Shown: piece by piece, positions 8,143 through 16,180 of the stretch
Position numbering within the stretch: position 1 is the first letter of the stretch
Layout of the letters: every line of letters starts with the position of its first letter
Origin: Patescibacteria group bacterium
Lineage (GTDB): Bacteria; Patescibacteriota; Minisyncoccia; GCA-002772825
Reading direction: 5' to 3'
Length of the DNA stretch: 34,730 bases
NCBI GenBank assembly: GCA_024654625.1
Contig: JANLHB010000005.1
Location: 71,191-105,920, forward strand
The notes under the pieces: model-generated
The model's input: only the letters and a program-made list of their open reading frames with translations
Databases searched by the model: none
Told to the model about the DNA's origin: nothing
Translations under genes and position numbers: made by a program

Positions 8143-8830
8143 ATATTTTACCGAGCCATAAAATAAGCTCTTTTAAGAAGCCTTCATTTCTCAATAATAT
8201 TGTTGTACCGTGCGCCGAGTTAGAAAAAATTTTGATTTGCTTGTTTTTAGATGGTGCTGCTTCAAAAATATCTTTTGCCATATCGCTGGCGCACTTATCG
8301 GCTGACAATCCGCGAGCATCCTGATAGCCGCAATCATGCTCGCTACCGGAGGCAAAAATTGCCTGATTGTCATTTAAATTTTTAGCAAGCTCTCCTCCTA
8401 AAATGCCCCTGTAATTAAGCCCCGGGGAAAGTAAAATTGAGGCTTTAATCTCAGGGTTCTCTTTCTGATATTGCAATGAAAGATTTGCCCCAATAGAAGC
8501 GCCTGCCAGAAAAATCTTACCAATCGCCACCCCTTTATTTTTAAGAAATTCAATGCTGGCTTTAACATCTAACATAGACTTCTGGTGTTCCTTATCATCA
8601 AACCGCATAAATCCTTCCGGCCCTCCGTCTGACTCGCCATGCCCTCTTAAGTCTATAGCCAAAGAAGAAAATCCCGCCTCAAGCAGTTCTTTGGCAAATC
8701 CATTCCAGCTTTCTTTAGTAGAAGGCATCATATGAAGTAATAAACCGGCGCCTTTTGCGCCAGAAACTTCTATATAATTGCCAACTATTTCTTTATTATC
8801 AATTGTCTTTAAAATTACTTTTTCTTTCAT
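8135..8830 (-). CDS. Alpha/beta hydrolase
   Basis: The 231-residue protein has the alpha/beta-hydrolase pattern: LLLHMMPSTKESW oxyanion region, SLAIDLRGHGESDG, the nucleophile elbow GASIGAN (Ser about 114), and a C-terminal His in SAHGT (about 207). It should be a serine hydrolase or esterase acting in the cytoplasm; no signal peptide is seen and the substrate is unknown. An internal cysteine pair (DCGYQDARGLSADKC) is unusual. It overlaps uvrB by 8 nt (ATGTCTAA), so it is co-expressed with it. A -10 directly before the ATG overlaps the U-run of the upstream operon's terminator. Confidence 0.85.
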   Translation of the reverse strand: MKEKVILKTIDNKEIVGNYIEVSGAKGAGLLLHMMPSTKESWNGFAKELLEAGFSSLAIDLRGHGESDGGPEGFMRFDDKEHQKSMLDVKASIEFLKNKGVAIGKIFLAGASIGANLSLQYQKENPEIKASILLSPGLNYRGILGGELAKNLNDNQAIFASGSEHDCGYQDARGLSADKCASDMAKDIFEAAPSKNKQIKIFSNSAHGTTILLRNEGFLKELILWLGKIYV

Positions 8831-8836
8831 ATTTTA

Positions 8837-8842
8837 ATTATA
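8837..8842 (-). promoter_or_regulatory. -10 of hydrolase-uvrB transcript, leaderless type
   Basis: TATAAT on the minus strand ends 6 nt before the hydrolase ATG. It lies right after the U-run of the preceding operon's terminator, a compact terminator-promoter joint. Confidence 0.6.
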
Positions 8843-8847
8843 TAAAT

Positions 8848-8879
8848 AAAAAAGGGGCAAAGTAAACCTACTCTGCCCC
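8848..8879 (-). terminator. Rho-independent terminator of the rnhB-smc-ftsQ operon
   Basis: On the minus strand, arms 8869-8879 and 8854-8864 form an 11-bp stem (one G-U) with loop ggtt, followed by TTTTTT. It begins right after the stop of the 101-residue gene. Confidence 0.9.
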
Positions 8880-9185
8880 TCAGTGACCACCGACTATGTC
8901 CATAAATATCTTGCTTCTTTCGTCAAGAGTAATGCGTGATTTTTCCCCTTCTTCTTTCTTCTTGCTCTCTTTCAATACGGCAATCCTACGGCCATATTCA
9001 TCTTCTACCGATTTTATTTTTTTCTCATCCTCCTTAGAGAATCCAATTGCTTTTTTGTATTTTTCCAGAAGAATTTTCATCCTGTCCAAAGCTACAGCAT
9101 TATCACAATGCCTAGCATTAAGCAATACTCCTATCCAGACGAATATTTCTTCCACGTCATCTCTGTCTATTTTCTTTATCTCCAC
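8880..9185 (-). CDS. Small charged hypothetical protein
   Basis: I do not recognise this 101-residue protein. It is helical and rich in Lys and Glu, without membrane segment. The start is GTG at 9185, supported by a near-perfect Shine-Dalgarno (AAAGGAGGT on the minus strand, plus 9191-9199) 5 nt upstream, the strongest in the window. It is the last gene of the rnhB operon, 18 nt after the DUF167 gene and just before the terminator. The strong ribosome site suggests it is translated well, independently of its neighbours. Confidence 0.7.
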   Translation of the reverse strand: MEIKKIDRDDVEEIFVWIGVLLNARHCDNAVALDRMKILLEKYKKAIGFSKEDEKKIKSVEDEYGRRIAVLKESKKKEEGEKSRITLDERSKIFMDIVGGH

Positions 9186-9203
9186 AAAGAACCTCCTTTC
9201 TAT

Positions 9204-9425
9204 CTATATCTTTATAGATACTGTTTTATTGCGTTTCTTAGATCCGCTTATAATTTTAACCTGACTTTCAGAAATTTGGAAGTGCCTTGAAAGAAGCTCT
9301 ATAAGCCTATTATTCGCCTTCCCTTGCTCAGCTTTTTCTTTCACCTTCACCTCAAAAACTCCTTCATTTTTCTCCGTCACCTCTTCTTTCTTTATCCCGG
9401 GAAAAATTTTTACTTTAATCAGCAT
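9204..9425 (-). CDS. DUF167 (YggU-like) protein
   Basis: From the ATG at 9425 the product is 73 residues. It shows the DUF167 pattern: MLIKVKIFPGIKKEEV, then FEVKVKEKAEQGKANNRLIELLS and a C-terminal VKIISGSKKRNKTVSI. The family is small, widespread and cytoplasmic, of unknown function. The reading frame is open a little further upstream, but this ATG overlaps the CapA-like stop by 11 nt and starts exactly where the family starts. Translational coupling to the upstream gene is likely. Confidence 0.85.
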   Translation of the reverse strand: MLIKVKIFPGIKKEEVTEKNEGVFEVKVKEKAEQGKANNRLIELLSRHFQISESQVKIISGSKKRNKTVSIKI

Positions 9426-10572
9426 AATCTGAAAGATAAACCTGAAAAAAATCATTTAGCTCAACTCTCTTCTTATATATAGAGACGATATCTTGCCCAC
9501 TGAAAACCACATTAAGAAGCGATCCTTCCATTGTCTCCTCGGAAAAGTTTTGGTCAAATATAAAATTACCTAGACTGTAAGCAATAAGTCCGCCATTATA
9601 TAATTCTATCTTCTGCACCACGTGAGGATGATGGCCAATCACTATATTTGCCCCGGCATCTACCGCCTGCTTCGCAAGCTCTTCCTGTCTATAACTTGCT
9701 ACCGTTTCATATTCATTGCCAAAATGAAAAGAGACGACGACATAATCTGCCTTATACTTTGCTTTTAACACCAGCTCTTTAACAAGCTCCGTCTTAGCCA
9801 AAAGTATGCCCGGTTTATTATTCCCCGCCTCAAACCACTTAGGCCCCACATCAGAAAATGCCAAGAAACCGACCTTAAGACCGTTCCTTTCTATAATTTT
9901 TATACTCTCCGCATCATCTTTATTAATACCGCCTCCAACCGGACTGATGCCGTTTAACTCCAACCTATTAAGCGTATCTACAAATGCGCCTTCCCCCCAA
10001 TCAGCAGAATGATTATTAGCGACAGAAAGAACATCAAAACCTGCATCTTTAATAGGCGATAAAACGAGAGGGTTCATGCGAAATGAATATAAATTACCTA
10101 AGTCCATGCCCTTATCCGATACAGGGCCTTCCAGATTGCCAAAAGTTATATCGCTTGTTGACAAAAAATCAACATTTTCAAAAATAAAAGAAAAATCACC
10201 GCCGCCATTTTTATAAACAGAATTTTGAACATTACGGTCAAGCATTATATCTCCGACAAATGTGAACGATATTTCTTTTTCATTATTTTTCTCATCGTTA
10301 TTGACGTTGATATATTTAACTTCAGATGAAAAAATATCTGCGGTAATCGGCGCAACTTCTGCCGCGTTATCTTCTTTATACAAAGAAATAAGGTCGTCTG
10401 CCCAAAAAAATACAACTGCCAAACTCGTATTTAAATTAATATTTGGCTTTATATTCACATAAGCGACTTTAACGGCTTTTAAACCCAAAGATGAAACTAG
10501 AATACCAAGATATATAGCGGCAGAAGCCCAAATTAATTTACGAAAAAATATTTTTAAATTATCATTCATCAT
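9415..10572 (-). CDS. CapA/PgsA-family metallophosphatase-like protein, membrane anchored
   Basis: From the ATG at 10572 (a second ATG follows at 10569) the product is 385 residues. An N-terminal transmembrane helix (LIWASAAIYLGILVSSLGL) is followed by a CapA domain: FVGDIMLDRNVQ, FGNLEGPVS, ANNHSADWGEGAF, VVSFHFGNEYE and IVIGHHPHVVQ, then LGNFIFDQ. The Asp/His/Asn positions fit the calcineurin-like metal site. Family members take part in poly-gamma-glutamate or other capsule synthesis; the domain should face outside. It overlaps the end of ftsQ (start inside AATGATGAATGA) and the DUF167 gene, so it belongs to the same operon. The substrate here is unknown. Confidence 0.88.
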   Translation of the reverse strand: MMNDNLKIFFRKLIWASAAIYLGILVSSLGLKAVKVAYVNIKPNINLNTSLAVVFFWADDLISLYKEDNAAEVAPITADIFSSEVKYINVNNDEKNNEKEISFTFVGDIMLDRNVQNSVYKNGGGDFSFIFENVDFLSTSDITFGNLEGPVSDKGMDLGNLYSFRMNPLVLSPIKDAGFDVLSVANNHSADWGEGAFVDTLNRLELNGISPVGGGINKDDAESIKIIERNGLKVGFLAFSDVGPKWFEAGNNKPGILLAKTELVKELVLKAKYKADYVVVSFHFGNEYETVASYRQEELAKQAVDAGANIVIGHHPHVVQKIELYNGGLIAYSLGNFIFDQNFSEETMEGSLLNVVFSGQDIVSIYKKRVELNDFFQVYLSDYAD

Positions 10573-11377
10573 TGAATTTATAAAATATCTTATTGCCAAA
10601 ACGCAGGTCAATATATCCTATTTTTGTCATATAATCTTCTTTTATTTGATTGTCTAATATTATCTTTAAATTCTGAAATGCATCTTCCGGATTATTATGA
10701 TTATTTAAAATTATGCGCCAACCAAAACTTGCCTCCAAGTCATATACATCCTCGTCTTTAATGAAAATTTTATAAATAAATATATCTCTTGATGCAGCAA
10801 GATTGATAAACTCAATAATCATCTTGAAATCATCTTTAGGCAAAACTTGTCTCCCCTTATCAATATCTAGAGAAGAACTGTCCCTGCGCTCATCAAAAAA
10901 TTCAAGAAAAAGACCGCCATAAAAGACCGGGGACGGTTTAAAAACAAACCCGTCTTCATCAACAAAAGAACAATCCCCTTCTTTGAAACACCAGACGGCA
11001 AAAAGCTCTCTTTCTGAAGCTATAGTTAAAACTTTCTCCGGAAAAAAAATTTCAAACTCTATATCTTTTATATCAGGATATGCGCTAAGCACTTCAGCTT
11101 TAAGCCTTTTTTCGGGGAAAATAAAGATATTGCCATACGGGAAAATACCTAGATACTTATCTTTTATAACTCCGGAAAATTTGCTTGCTAATTTGTCTTT
11201 ATTAAATTCCGAAATACCGATTATCTCAATCTCTTTTATTTTAAATTCAGGTATATAAAAAAAAGCGACAAAAACGGCAAAAAGACAGACTCCGGCGAGA
11301 AGATAAAAAGATGCCCTTATCGCCAATCTTTTTCTCTTTATTTTTCTTGATGAAGCAAGAGTGTCTCTTCTTATCAT
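10562..11377 (-). CDS. ftsQ: FtsQ/DivIB-like cell division protein
   Basis: The 271-residue protein has a short basic cytoplasmic tail (SSRKIKRKRLAIR), one membrane helix (residues about 22-42), then a POTRA domain beginning FKIKEIEIIGISEFNKDKL. It ends with YIDLRFGNKIFYKF, the C-terminal strand typical of FtsQ. FtsQ/DivIB links early and late divisome proteins at the septum. It sits between smc and the CapA-like gene rather than in a dcw cluster. The 43-nt gap to smc is the largest inside this operon apart from the rpmF side. Sequence outside the POTRA and C-terminal motif is divergent, so the call rests on architecture. Confidence 0.8.
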   Translation of the reverse strand: MIRRDTLASSRKIKRKRLAIRASFYLLAGVCLFAVFVAFFYIPEFKIKEIEIIGISEFNKDKLASKFSGVIKDKYLGIFPYGNIFIFPEKRLKAEVLSAYPDIKDIEFEIFFPEKVLTIASERELFAVWCFKEGDCSFVDEDGFVFKPSPVFYGGLFLEFFDERRDSSSLDIDKGRQVLPKDDFKMIIEFINLAASRDIFIYKIFIKDEDVYDLEASFGWRIILNNHNNPEDAFQNLKIILDNQIKEDYMTKIGYIDLRFGNKIFYKFNDE

Positions 11378-11420
11378 ATCTCTTATTTTCTCATAAATTG
11401 CGAGATTTTAAAATAGAAAA

Positions 11421-13562
11421 TTAATTATTAAGTTTAACGGACAGAAGCTTTGAGATACCGTCAGACCCCATAGTAACGCCGTATAAAATACCGGCCTGCT
11501 TCATAGTCTCGCGATTATGAGTTATCACAACCAGCTGAATATTTGAGGAGAGTTCTTTTAACATCCTTCCGTATTTAGATGAATTTGTTTCATCAAGCGC
11601 GGCATCAGTTTCATCAAGAACGAGAAATGGAGGAGGATTTACTCTGGACATTGCAAAAAGCAAAGCTATTGACGTCAACGCTCTTTCACCTCCTGATAGC
11701 ATAGACATTGTATTAATTCTTTTCTTCGGAAGATTGACTGAAATATCAACACCGCCGGCTGACTCAATGGATTCAACTCCATCGTCATCTTCTATCAAAT
11801 TACCGTCTTCATCTTCAGACTTCTGTTTTACCGGCTTTATTATCTTAAGTTCCGCTTTGCCGCCGCCAAACATCAGCGAAAAAAGGTCATTCAATTCATT
11901 ATTGATTTTTTCCACTCCATCTTTAAAGCCTTTCTCAATCTTCTCCTCAAGCTCCTTCATAAGTTCATTCAATACCAGAGTGGCATTCTTCATATCGGAT
12001 AATTCTTTATTAAAAAATTCATCTCTCTTTTCAACCTCTTTATACTCAACTAATATATCTTCGCTAACACTTCCGGAATCTTCAAGCTTTATCTTGATTC
12101 TATTAATATCTCTTTTTATCTTATCTCGTTCTATATCATCAAGAATAGCGGATGATGATACAATCTCCACATTGCCGAGAATTCTCATTGCTTCATCTTT
12201 TTCATTATTGATTTCTTGTTTGCGGGCGTTTAATCGTTCTTCTTTAATACTGAATTCCATTATGATACCTTTTAAATTATTCACTATCTTTTCTTTCTCA
12301 TAAATTTTATGTTCAGAATCCCTGTAATCTTTCATCTCTTTATCCGCCATCAGTTTTATAAATGAAAGATTGTCCGATAATTTCTTTTCCTCTTTATGCA
12401 AATCATCAAGCTTCAATAAAAGCTCTTTATGCTTAGCTTCAGCTTCTAAAATATTCGTCTGCGAATACTCTTCATGGCTATCAAGATTGGACCAGAAAAA
12501 ATCCACTTCTTCTCTCATTTTAGAAAATTCGTTTCTCTCCAAATAACCCCTTATCTTCAGGATAAAATCTTTAATTATATTTTTAGGGATTGTTTTTCCT
12601 TCATCCTCCGCAATTCTCTTTTTTTCAAACTCCATCACCCCCTCATATCTTCCTATTTCTCTTTCCAAAGAAACTATATCTTTGCGCATTGCGCTAAGAT
12701 TTTCCTCAATTAACAAAAATTCCGGGGAATGATCTTCTTTCTTATCTTTTTTTGAAACTTCTCTCCTAAGAGAGCCTAATTCTTCCTCAACTTTAGCTAA
12801 CTCTAATTGCGGCTCTGATTTTAATCTATATAATTCATCGGATTCTTTCTTTAAATAATTTTCCTCTTTAGAGATATACTCTGTATAAAGTGTAGTTAGC
12901 TCTTCCCTTAGAGAAGATGTCTTTTCGTATTTCTCAACCTGACTTTTTAAAAATCTTAAATGCGGCTGAATCTCTCTGCGGAGGCTCTCCACCTGTTTGA
13001 TATTATCTTCCGTCTTCAAAAGCTTTCTCTCGCTTTCTTCTTTTTTTATTTGATAAATTTTAAGACCAAGAGCATCTTCAATCATACTCCTCCTTTCCTT
13101 TGGCGCAGTATTCAAGATTCTGTCTGCCTCACCCTGGCTTATTATGTGGTGCGCAGATGTGCCAAGCCCGGCACTGCCTAAAATCTCCACCACATCTTTA
13201 AGCCTGACTTTAGAATCATTGATCAGGTACTCATTAAGCCCATCACGAAAAACTTTCCTCGTTATAATCACTTCTTCATAATCCAACGGGAAGATCCCGT
13301 CAGTATTATCAAAAACCAAAGTAACGCTGGCTTTACCAAGCTTAGGAGCAGTTTGGGAACCGTTAAAAATAAGGTCTTCTCCTTTCTTTCCGCGAAGAGC
13401 TTTAATAGATTGCTCTCCCAAGACCCAGCGCAAAGCCTCGGCAACATTAGATTTACCGGAGCCATTTGGACCAACAACGCCTGAAACAGGCTCGCTGAAT
13501 TCAAGCTTGGTAGTTCTTGCAAATGATTTAAATCCCGATAATTCTAATCTTTTTAAACGCAT
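11421..13562 (-). CDS. smc: SMC-family ATPase lacking the hinge domain
   Basis: The 713-residue protein has full SMC heads. N-terminal: FKSFARTTKLEF, Walker A GPNGSGKSN (about 31-39), and Q-loop region HHIISQGEADRIL. C-terminal: signature LSGGERALTSIALLFA at about 622-637, Walker B FLVLDETDAALDE, and a THNRETM switch. Typical SMC is about 1,150-1,200 residues with a globular glycine-rich hinge between two long coiled coils. Here the coils are short, and the middle (residues about 310-370, KTIPKNIIKDFILKIRGYLERNEF) shows no hinge-like glycines. It should still bind ATP and DNA and act in chromosome organisation, but must dimerise differently. It starts 3 nt after rnc. The frame is continuous, so this is not a frameshift product. 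Confidence 0.92.
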   Translation of the reverse strand: MRLKRLELSGFKSFARTTKLEFSEPVSGVVGPNGSGKSNVAEALRWVLGEQSIKALRGKKGEDLIFNGSQTAPKLGKASVTLVFDNTDGIFPLDYEEVIITRKVFRDGLNEYLINDSKVRLKDVVEILGSAGLGTSAHHIISQGEADRILNTAPKERRSMIEDALGLKIYQIKKEESERKLLKTEDNIKQVESLRREIQPHLRFLKSQVEKYEKTSSLREELTTLYTEYISKEENYLKKESDELYRLKSEPQLELAKVEEELGSLRREVSKKDKKEDHSPEFLLIEENLSAMRKDIVSLEREIGRYEGVMEFEKKRIAEDEGKTIPKNIIKDFILKIRGYLERNEFSKMREEVDFFWSNLDSHEEYSQTNILEAEAKHKELLLKLDDLHKEEKKLSDNLSFIKLMADKEMKDYRDSEHKIYEKEKIVNNLKGIIMEFSIKEERLNARKQEINNEKDEAMRILGNVEIVSSSAILDDIERDKIKRDINRIKIKLEDSGSVSEDILVEYKEVEKRDEFFNKELSDMKNATLVLNELMKELEEKIEKGFKDGVEKINNELNDLFSLMFGGGKAELKIIKPVKQKSEDEDGNLIEDDDGVESIESAGGVDISVNLPKKRINTMSMLSGGERALTSIALLFAMSRVNPPPFLVLDETDAALDETNSSKYGRMLKELSSNIQLVVITHNRETMKQAGILYGVTMGSDGISKLLSVKLNN

Positions 13563-13565
13563 AAA

Positions 13566-14255
13566 TTATTTATACCATCCCTTTTTTTTGAGCCCATCTT
13601 CGGCTGCCTTTTGCTCTGCCTCTTGTTTTGATAAACCAACACCTTCACCAACAAGTTCATCTCCGATATATACACCAACTGTAAACTCCTTAGCATGGTC
13701 AGGCCCCTCATCCTTAAGCAGTTTATAATGAGGAGTTAATCCTTTTATATCTTGAGCTTTCTCTTGAAGAAAACTTTTAGCATCTTTCCATAATTTTTTA
13801 TCAACCATATTGTCAATATATCCGAATAAATTATCTGCTATAAAAAGAGAAGCGGCATCATAGCCAAGGTCAATATATATAGCGCCTATTAAAGCTTCAA
13901 AAGTATTCGCAAGAATATATTGCCGGGCTCTGCCAATGTCCTTTGACTCGCCTTTTGAAAGAAGAAGATAGTCATTCATATTAAGCTTTGAAGCATTGTC
14001 GGAAAGAGTATTAGTGTTAACCAATCCGGATCTATAGCTCGTCAATTCACCCTCCGTCTTATCCGGGTATCTATCATAAAGATGCCTTGTTACAACAAGC
14101 TCCAAGACAGCATCACCCAAAAATTCAAGTCGTTCATTATGTTCGCCAGCTTCAGGATTTTCATTTATATAAGACCTATGGGTAAAAGCCTGCCTTAATA
14201 AATTTTTATTATTAAAATTAATGTTTATATCCTTCTCAAATTTTGAAAAATTCAT
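13566..14255 (-). CDS. rnc: Ribonuclease III
   Basis: The 229-residue enzyme carries the RNase III signature ERLEFLGDAVLEL with catalytic Glu and Asp (about residues 42-52), a second acidic cluster (NTFEALIGAIYIDLGYDAA), and a C-terminal double-stranded RNA-binding domain (LQEKAQDIKGLTPHYKLL ... GEGVGLSKQEAEQKAAEDGL). It cleaves double-stranded RNA, notably rRNA precursors, fitting its neighbours nusB and smc; an rnc-smc pairing is common in bacteria. Length is normal. It begins 18 nt after the nusB-nudix stop, without a clear Shine-Dalgarno. Confidence 0.96.
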   Translation of the reverse strand: MNFSKFEKDININFNNKNLLRQAFTHRSYINENPEAGEHNERLEFLGDAVLELVVTRHLYDRYPDKTEGELTSYRSGLVNTNTLSDNASKLNMNDYLLLSKGESKDIGRARQYILANTFEALIGAIYIDLGYDAASLFIADNLFGYIDNMVDKKLWKDAKSFLQEKAQDIKGLTPHYKLLKDEGPDHAKEFTVGVYIGDELVGEGVGLSKQEAEQKAAEDGLKKKGWYK

Positions 14256-14273
14256 AATAAATAAAATAAAAGA

Positions 14274-15179
14274 TTACACTGCGACAGATTTATTCGACAA
14301 TATTTTTACAGCCTTAATAATGATAGGTCTTATATCATCATACATCTTTAAGTTCGCCACCTCTCTTGCTTCAAACCAATCTACTCCGTCAAGCCCGCCT
14401 GAATCAGACCTTTTTAATTCTTTTTGTTTTGCTTGCCCAAGAAAGTAAAAAACTCTCTTTTTTACTTTTCCCCTCTCCGGGTCAGAAGCTATATATGAAT
14501 TTTCACCCAATTCATTTTCTATATCCATATCTAACCCCATTTCTTCTTTAATCTCTCTTTTTGCGCCAACCATTAAATCCTCGCCTTTTTCAACTCTGCC
14601 CTTAGACAAAGTCCAAAAGCCAAAAACATCATGGACGAAAGCAAATATAATTCTGCCACCTTCTCTCCTATAAACAACTGCGCCGGCTAACATATCTTCA
14701 GGAAGATTATTGCTGTTGATCTGAGAATTGTCATTTTTTTTAGTATCTCCTTTTTGCGGCTCGCCCAGCTCTTTATATACTGTGCCTAAAACACCGTTTA
14801 CAAAACGGCTTGAAGAATCACCGCCAAAAGCTTTAGCTAGTTCAATTGCTTCATTAATCGCCACTTTTGGCGGGACTTCTTTCCTATTGCCAAAAAGCAA
14901 TTCATAAAGACCAAGCCGGAGAATATTTCTATCAATAACAGAAATTTGGTCAATGGGCCATTCAGGCGCTGCTTTTTCTATTATTTTATCTAATTTTTCT
15001 TTTTCTTTAACAACCCCAAGAGATAATTTTCTTGCAAAGCTTGCGTCATCAATCCCCGGAGCAAATTCTAAGATATCACGATCTAATATCTCATTAATAC
15101 TTTTTTTACCATTATCGTTAAAGTCCCACTCAAAGAGGGCCTGAATTGCTACACTTCTTGATAAATGTCTGTTTGCCAC
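14274..15179 (-). CDS. nusB: NusB fused to a Nudix hydrolase
   Basis: One 301-residue frame holds two domains. Residues 1-142 are NusB (NRHLSRSVAIQALFEWDF, IDQISVIDRNILRLGLYELL, PPKVAINEAIELAKAFG, SSRFVNGVLGTV), the antitermination factor that binds boxA RNA with NusE. A polar linker (about 143-160) leads to a Nudix domain with a perfect Nudix box, G194-x5-E-x7-REIKEEMGL to about 216, plus a YDDIRPII end. Nudix enzymes hydrolyse nucleoside diphosphates linked to other groups; the substrate is unknown. The fused frame has no internal stop, and no separate start with a ribosome site is seen at the linker. Its place between rpmF and rnc suits an RNA-related role. Confidence 0.93.
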   Translation of the reverse strand: MANRHLSRSVAIQALFEWDFNDNGKKSINEILDRDILEFAPGIDDASFARKLSLGVVKEKEKLDKIIEKAAPEWPIDQISVIDRNILRLGLYELLFGNRKEVPPKVAINEAIELAKAFGGDSSSRFVNGVLGTVYKELGEPQKGDTKKNDNSQINSNNLPEDMLAGAVVYRREGGRIIFAFVHDVFGFWTLSKGRVEKGEDLMVGAKREIKEEMGLDMDIENELGENSYIASDPERGKVKKRVFYFLGQAKQKELKRSDSGGLDGVDWFEAREVANLKMYDDIRPIIIKAVKILSNKSVAV

Positions 15180-15215
15180 GTTATTTGAAAATTTTAAAAA
15201 ACTGTACCTATAAAT

Positions 15216-15497
15216 TTACTTTTGCGAAAGTTCTCGAGCACTAAGCGTCTTCCCTTCTTTGGTTTTCCCTTCTTGAGATTGTAGCTCTTTCTCTTTATGT
15301 TTTTTTTCTTTTTTAGTAAGCCTTGCCAAGACATCTATTACTTCTTTTCCCTTATAAGAACCGCAATTTTTACATACTCTATGCGGCAATGAAGGTTCTC
15401 CGCATTTTGAACACGATAAAAGACCGATTTTCTTTAAAAAGTGATGGCTTCTCCTATTTCGGGTGTGAGCCCTTGTGTGCCTCATTCTGATTGACAT
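15216..15497 (-). CDS. rpmF: Ribosomal protein L32 with C-terminal extension
   Basis: The 93-residue protein starts [19 protein letters not shown], then CSKCG and CKNCG zinc-binding pairs typical of the CxxC form of L32. L32 is a small protein of the 50S subunit. Bacterial L32 is usually about 55-65 residues; here about 35 extra Lys/Glu-rich residues follow. The gene overlaps the end of rnhB by up to 44 nt in another frame. The second ATG (15485, MRHTRAH) is an equally good start and would shorten the overlap to 32 nt. No Shine-Dalgarno is seen, so coupling to rnhB translation is likely. Confidence 0.9.
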   Translation of the reverse strand: MSIRMRHTRAHTRNRRSHHFLKKIGLLSCSKCGEPSLPHRVCKNCGSYKGKEVIDVLARLTKKEKKHKEKELQSQEGKTKEGKTLSARELSQK

Positions 15498-16077
15498 AGT
15501 TTCTATAGTTTACACAAAAAGTCCTCCTATGGCAAGAGGATAAGCCATTTTCTCTAATCTTCTCATAATGAAGCCTTGTCCCGTAACCCTTATGCCTGTC
15601 AAAACCATATTCAGGAAATCTGCTGTGGATAAACATCATTTTCTTATCCCTGCCAACTTTGGCGACAATTGATGCCGCTGATATGACAGAAATCTTCTCA
15701 TCTCCCTTTATAATCGTCTTCTGTTTATACTGCCACGGCGCTTTCAGAAGACCATCTAACAAAACGAGGTCTGGCTTTGTTTTCATCTTACCCAGCACTC
15801 TTTTTACCCCAAGGAGAACCGCCTTCTGTATACCAATCTTATCAATAATATGATTACTCACAGATGCAGTATGACATTCAAAATTATCTCTAATAATTTT
15901 ATCCCATTCTTCCCTCTTCTTACTGCTTATCTTCTTGGAATCTCTTGCCCCCTTAAGAATCTTTAATTTGCGTTTATCTTTAGTATCCACCAGAACAGCA
16001 CCGACAAAAACCGGCCCAGCCAGAGGACCTCTCCCGGCCTCATCTACACCTACAATGTATCTCGGCTTTCTATGCAT
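15454..16077 (-). CDS. rnhB: Ribonuclease HII
   Basis: The 207-residue enzyme has the RNase HII active site: [14 protein letters not shown] (Asp and Glu at about 12-13), a [11 protein letters not shown] segment, LVLLDGLL with a third Asp, and [12 protein letters not shown] with the fourth. It nicks RNA in RNA-DNA hybrids and removes single ribonucleotides. It is the first gene of the long minus-strand operon. A TAAAAT -10 lies 7 nt before the ATG and no Shine-Dalgarno is seen, so the message is probably leaderless. Its 3' end overlaps rpmF. Confidence 0.95.
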   Translation of the reverse strand: MHRKPRYIVGVDEAGRGPLAGPVFVGAVLVDTKDKRKLKILKGARDSKKISSKKREEWDKIIRDNFECHTASVSNHIIDKIGIQKAVLLGVKRVLGKMKTKPDLVLLDGLLKAPWQYKQKTIIKGDEKISVISAASIVAKVGRDKKMMFIHSRFPEYGFDRHKGYGTRLHYEKIRENGLSSCHRRTFCVNYRNYVNQNEAHKGSHPK

Positions 16078-16084
16078 AAGTAAT

Positions 16085-16090
16085 ATTTTA
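16085..16090 (-). promoter_or_regulatory. -10 of the rnhB operon, leaderless type
   Basis: TAAAAT on the minus strand, 7 nt before the rnhB ATG. No good -35 at the usual distance. No other promoter is evident for the roughly 7.2-kb operon that ends at 8854. Confidence 0.45.
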
Positions 16091-16161
16091 CACTAAAAAG
16101 AAACATATCGCTTCAAAACTTCAAAAATATACCGGCACGAAAGTATATAAAACGAGACGAC

Positions 16162-16177
16162 CGTTGCTAAATATATA
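16162..16177 (+). repeat. 16-bp direct repeat, copy 1
   Basis: cgttgctaaatatata, identical to 16791-16806. The two copies flank the PaaX-like gene and its promoter. Confidence 0.8.
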
Positions 16178-16180
16178 TTT

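Noticed and set aside
12960-13181. ORFs on plus opposite smc
   Set aside because: Low-complexity Phe/Ser/Leu-rich translations of the opposite strand of coiled-coil coding sequence; no start signals.
11421-13562. SMC shortened by a frameshift or assembly deletion
   Set aside because: Head domains at both ends and the short coils lie in one open frame with normal neighbours 3 and 43 nt away. A clean in-frame assembly deletion cannot be fully excluded, but nothing points to it.
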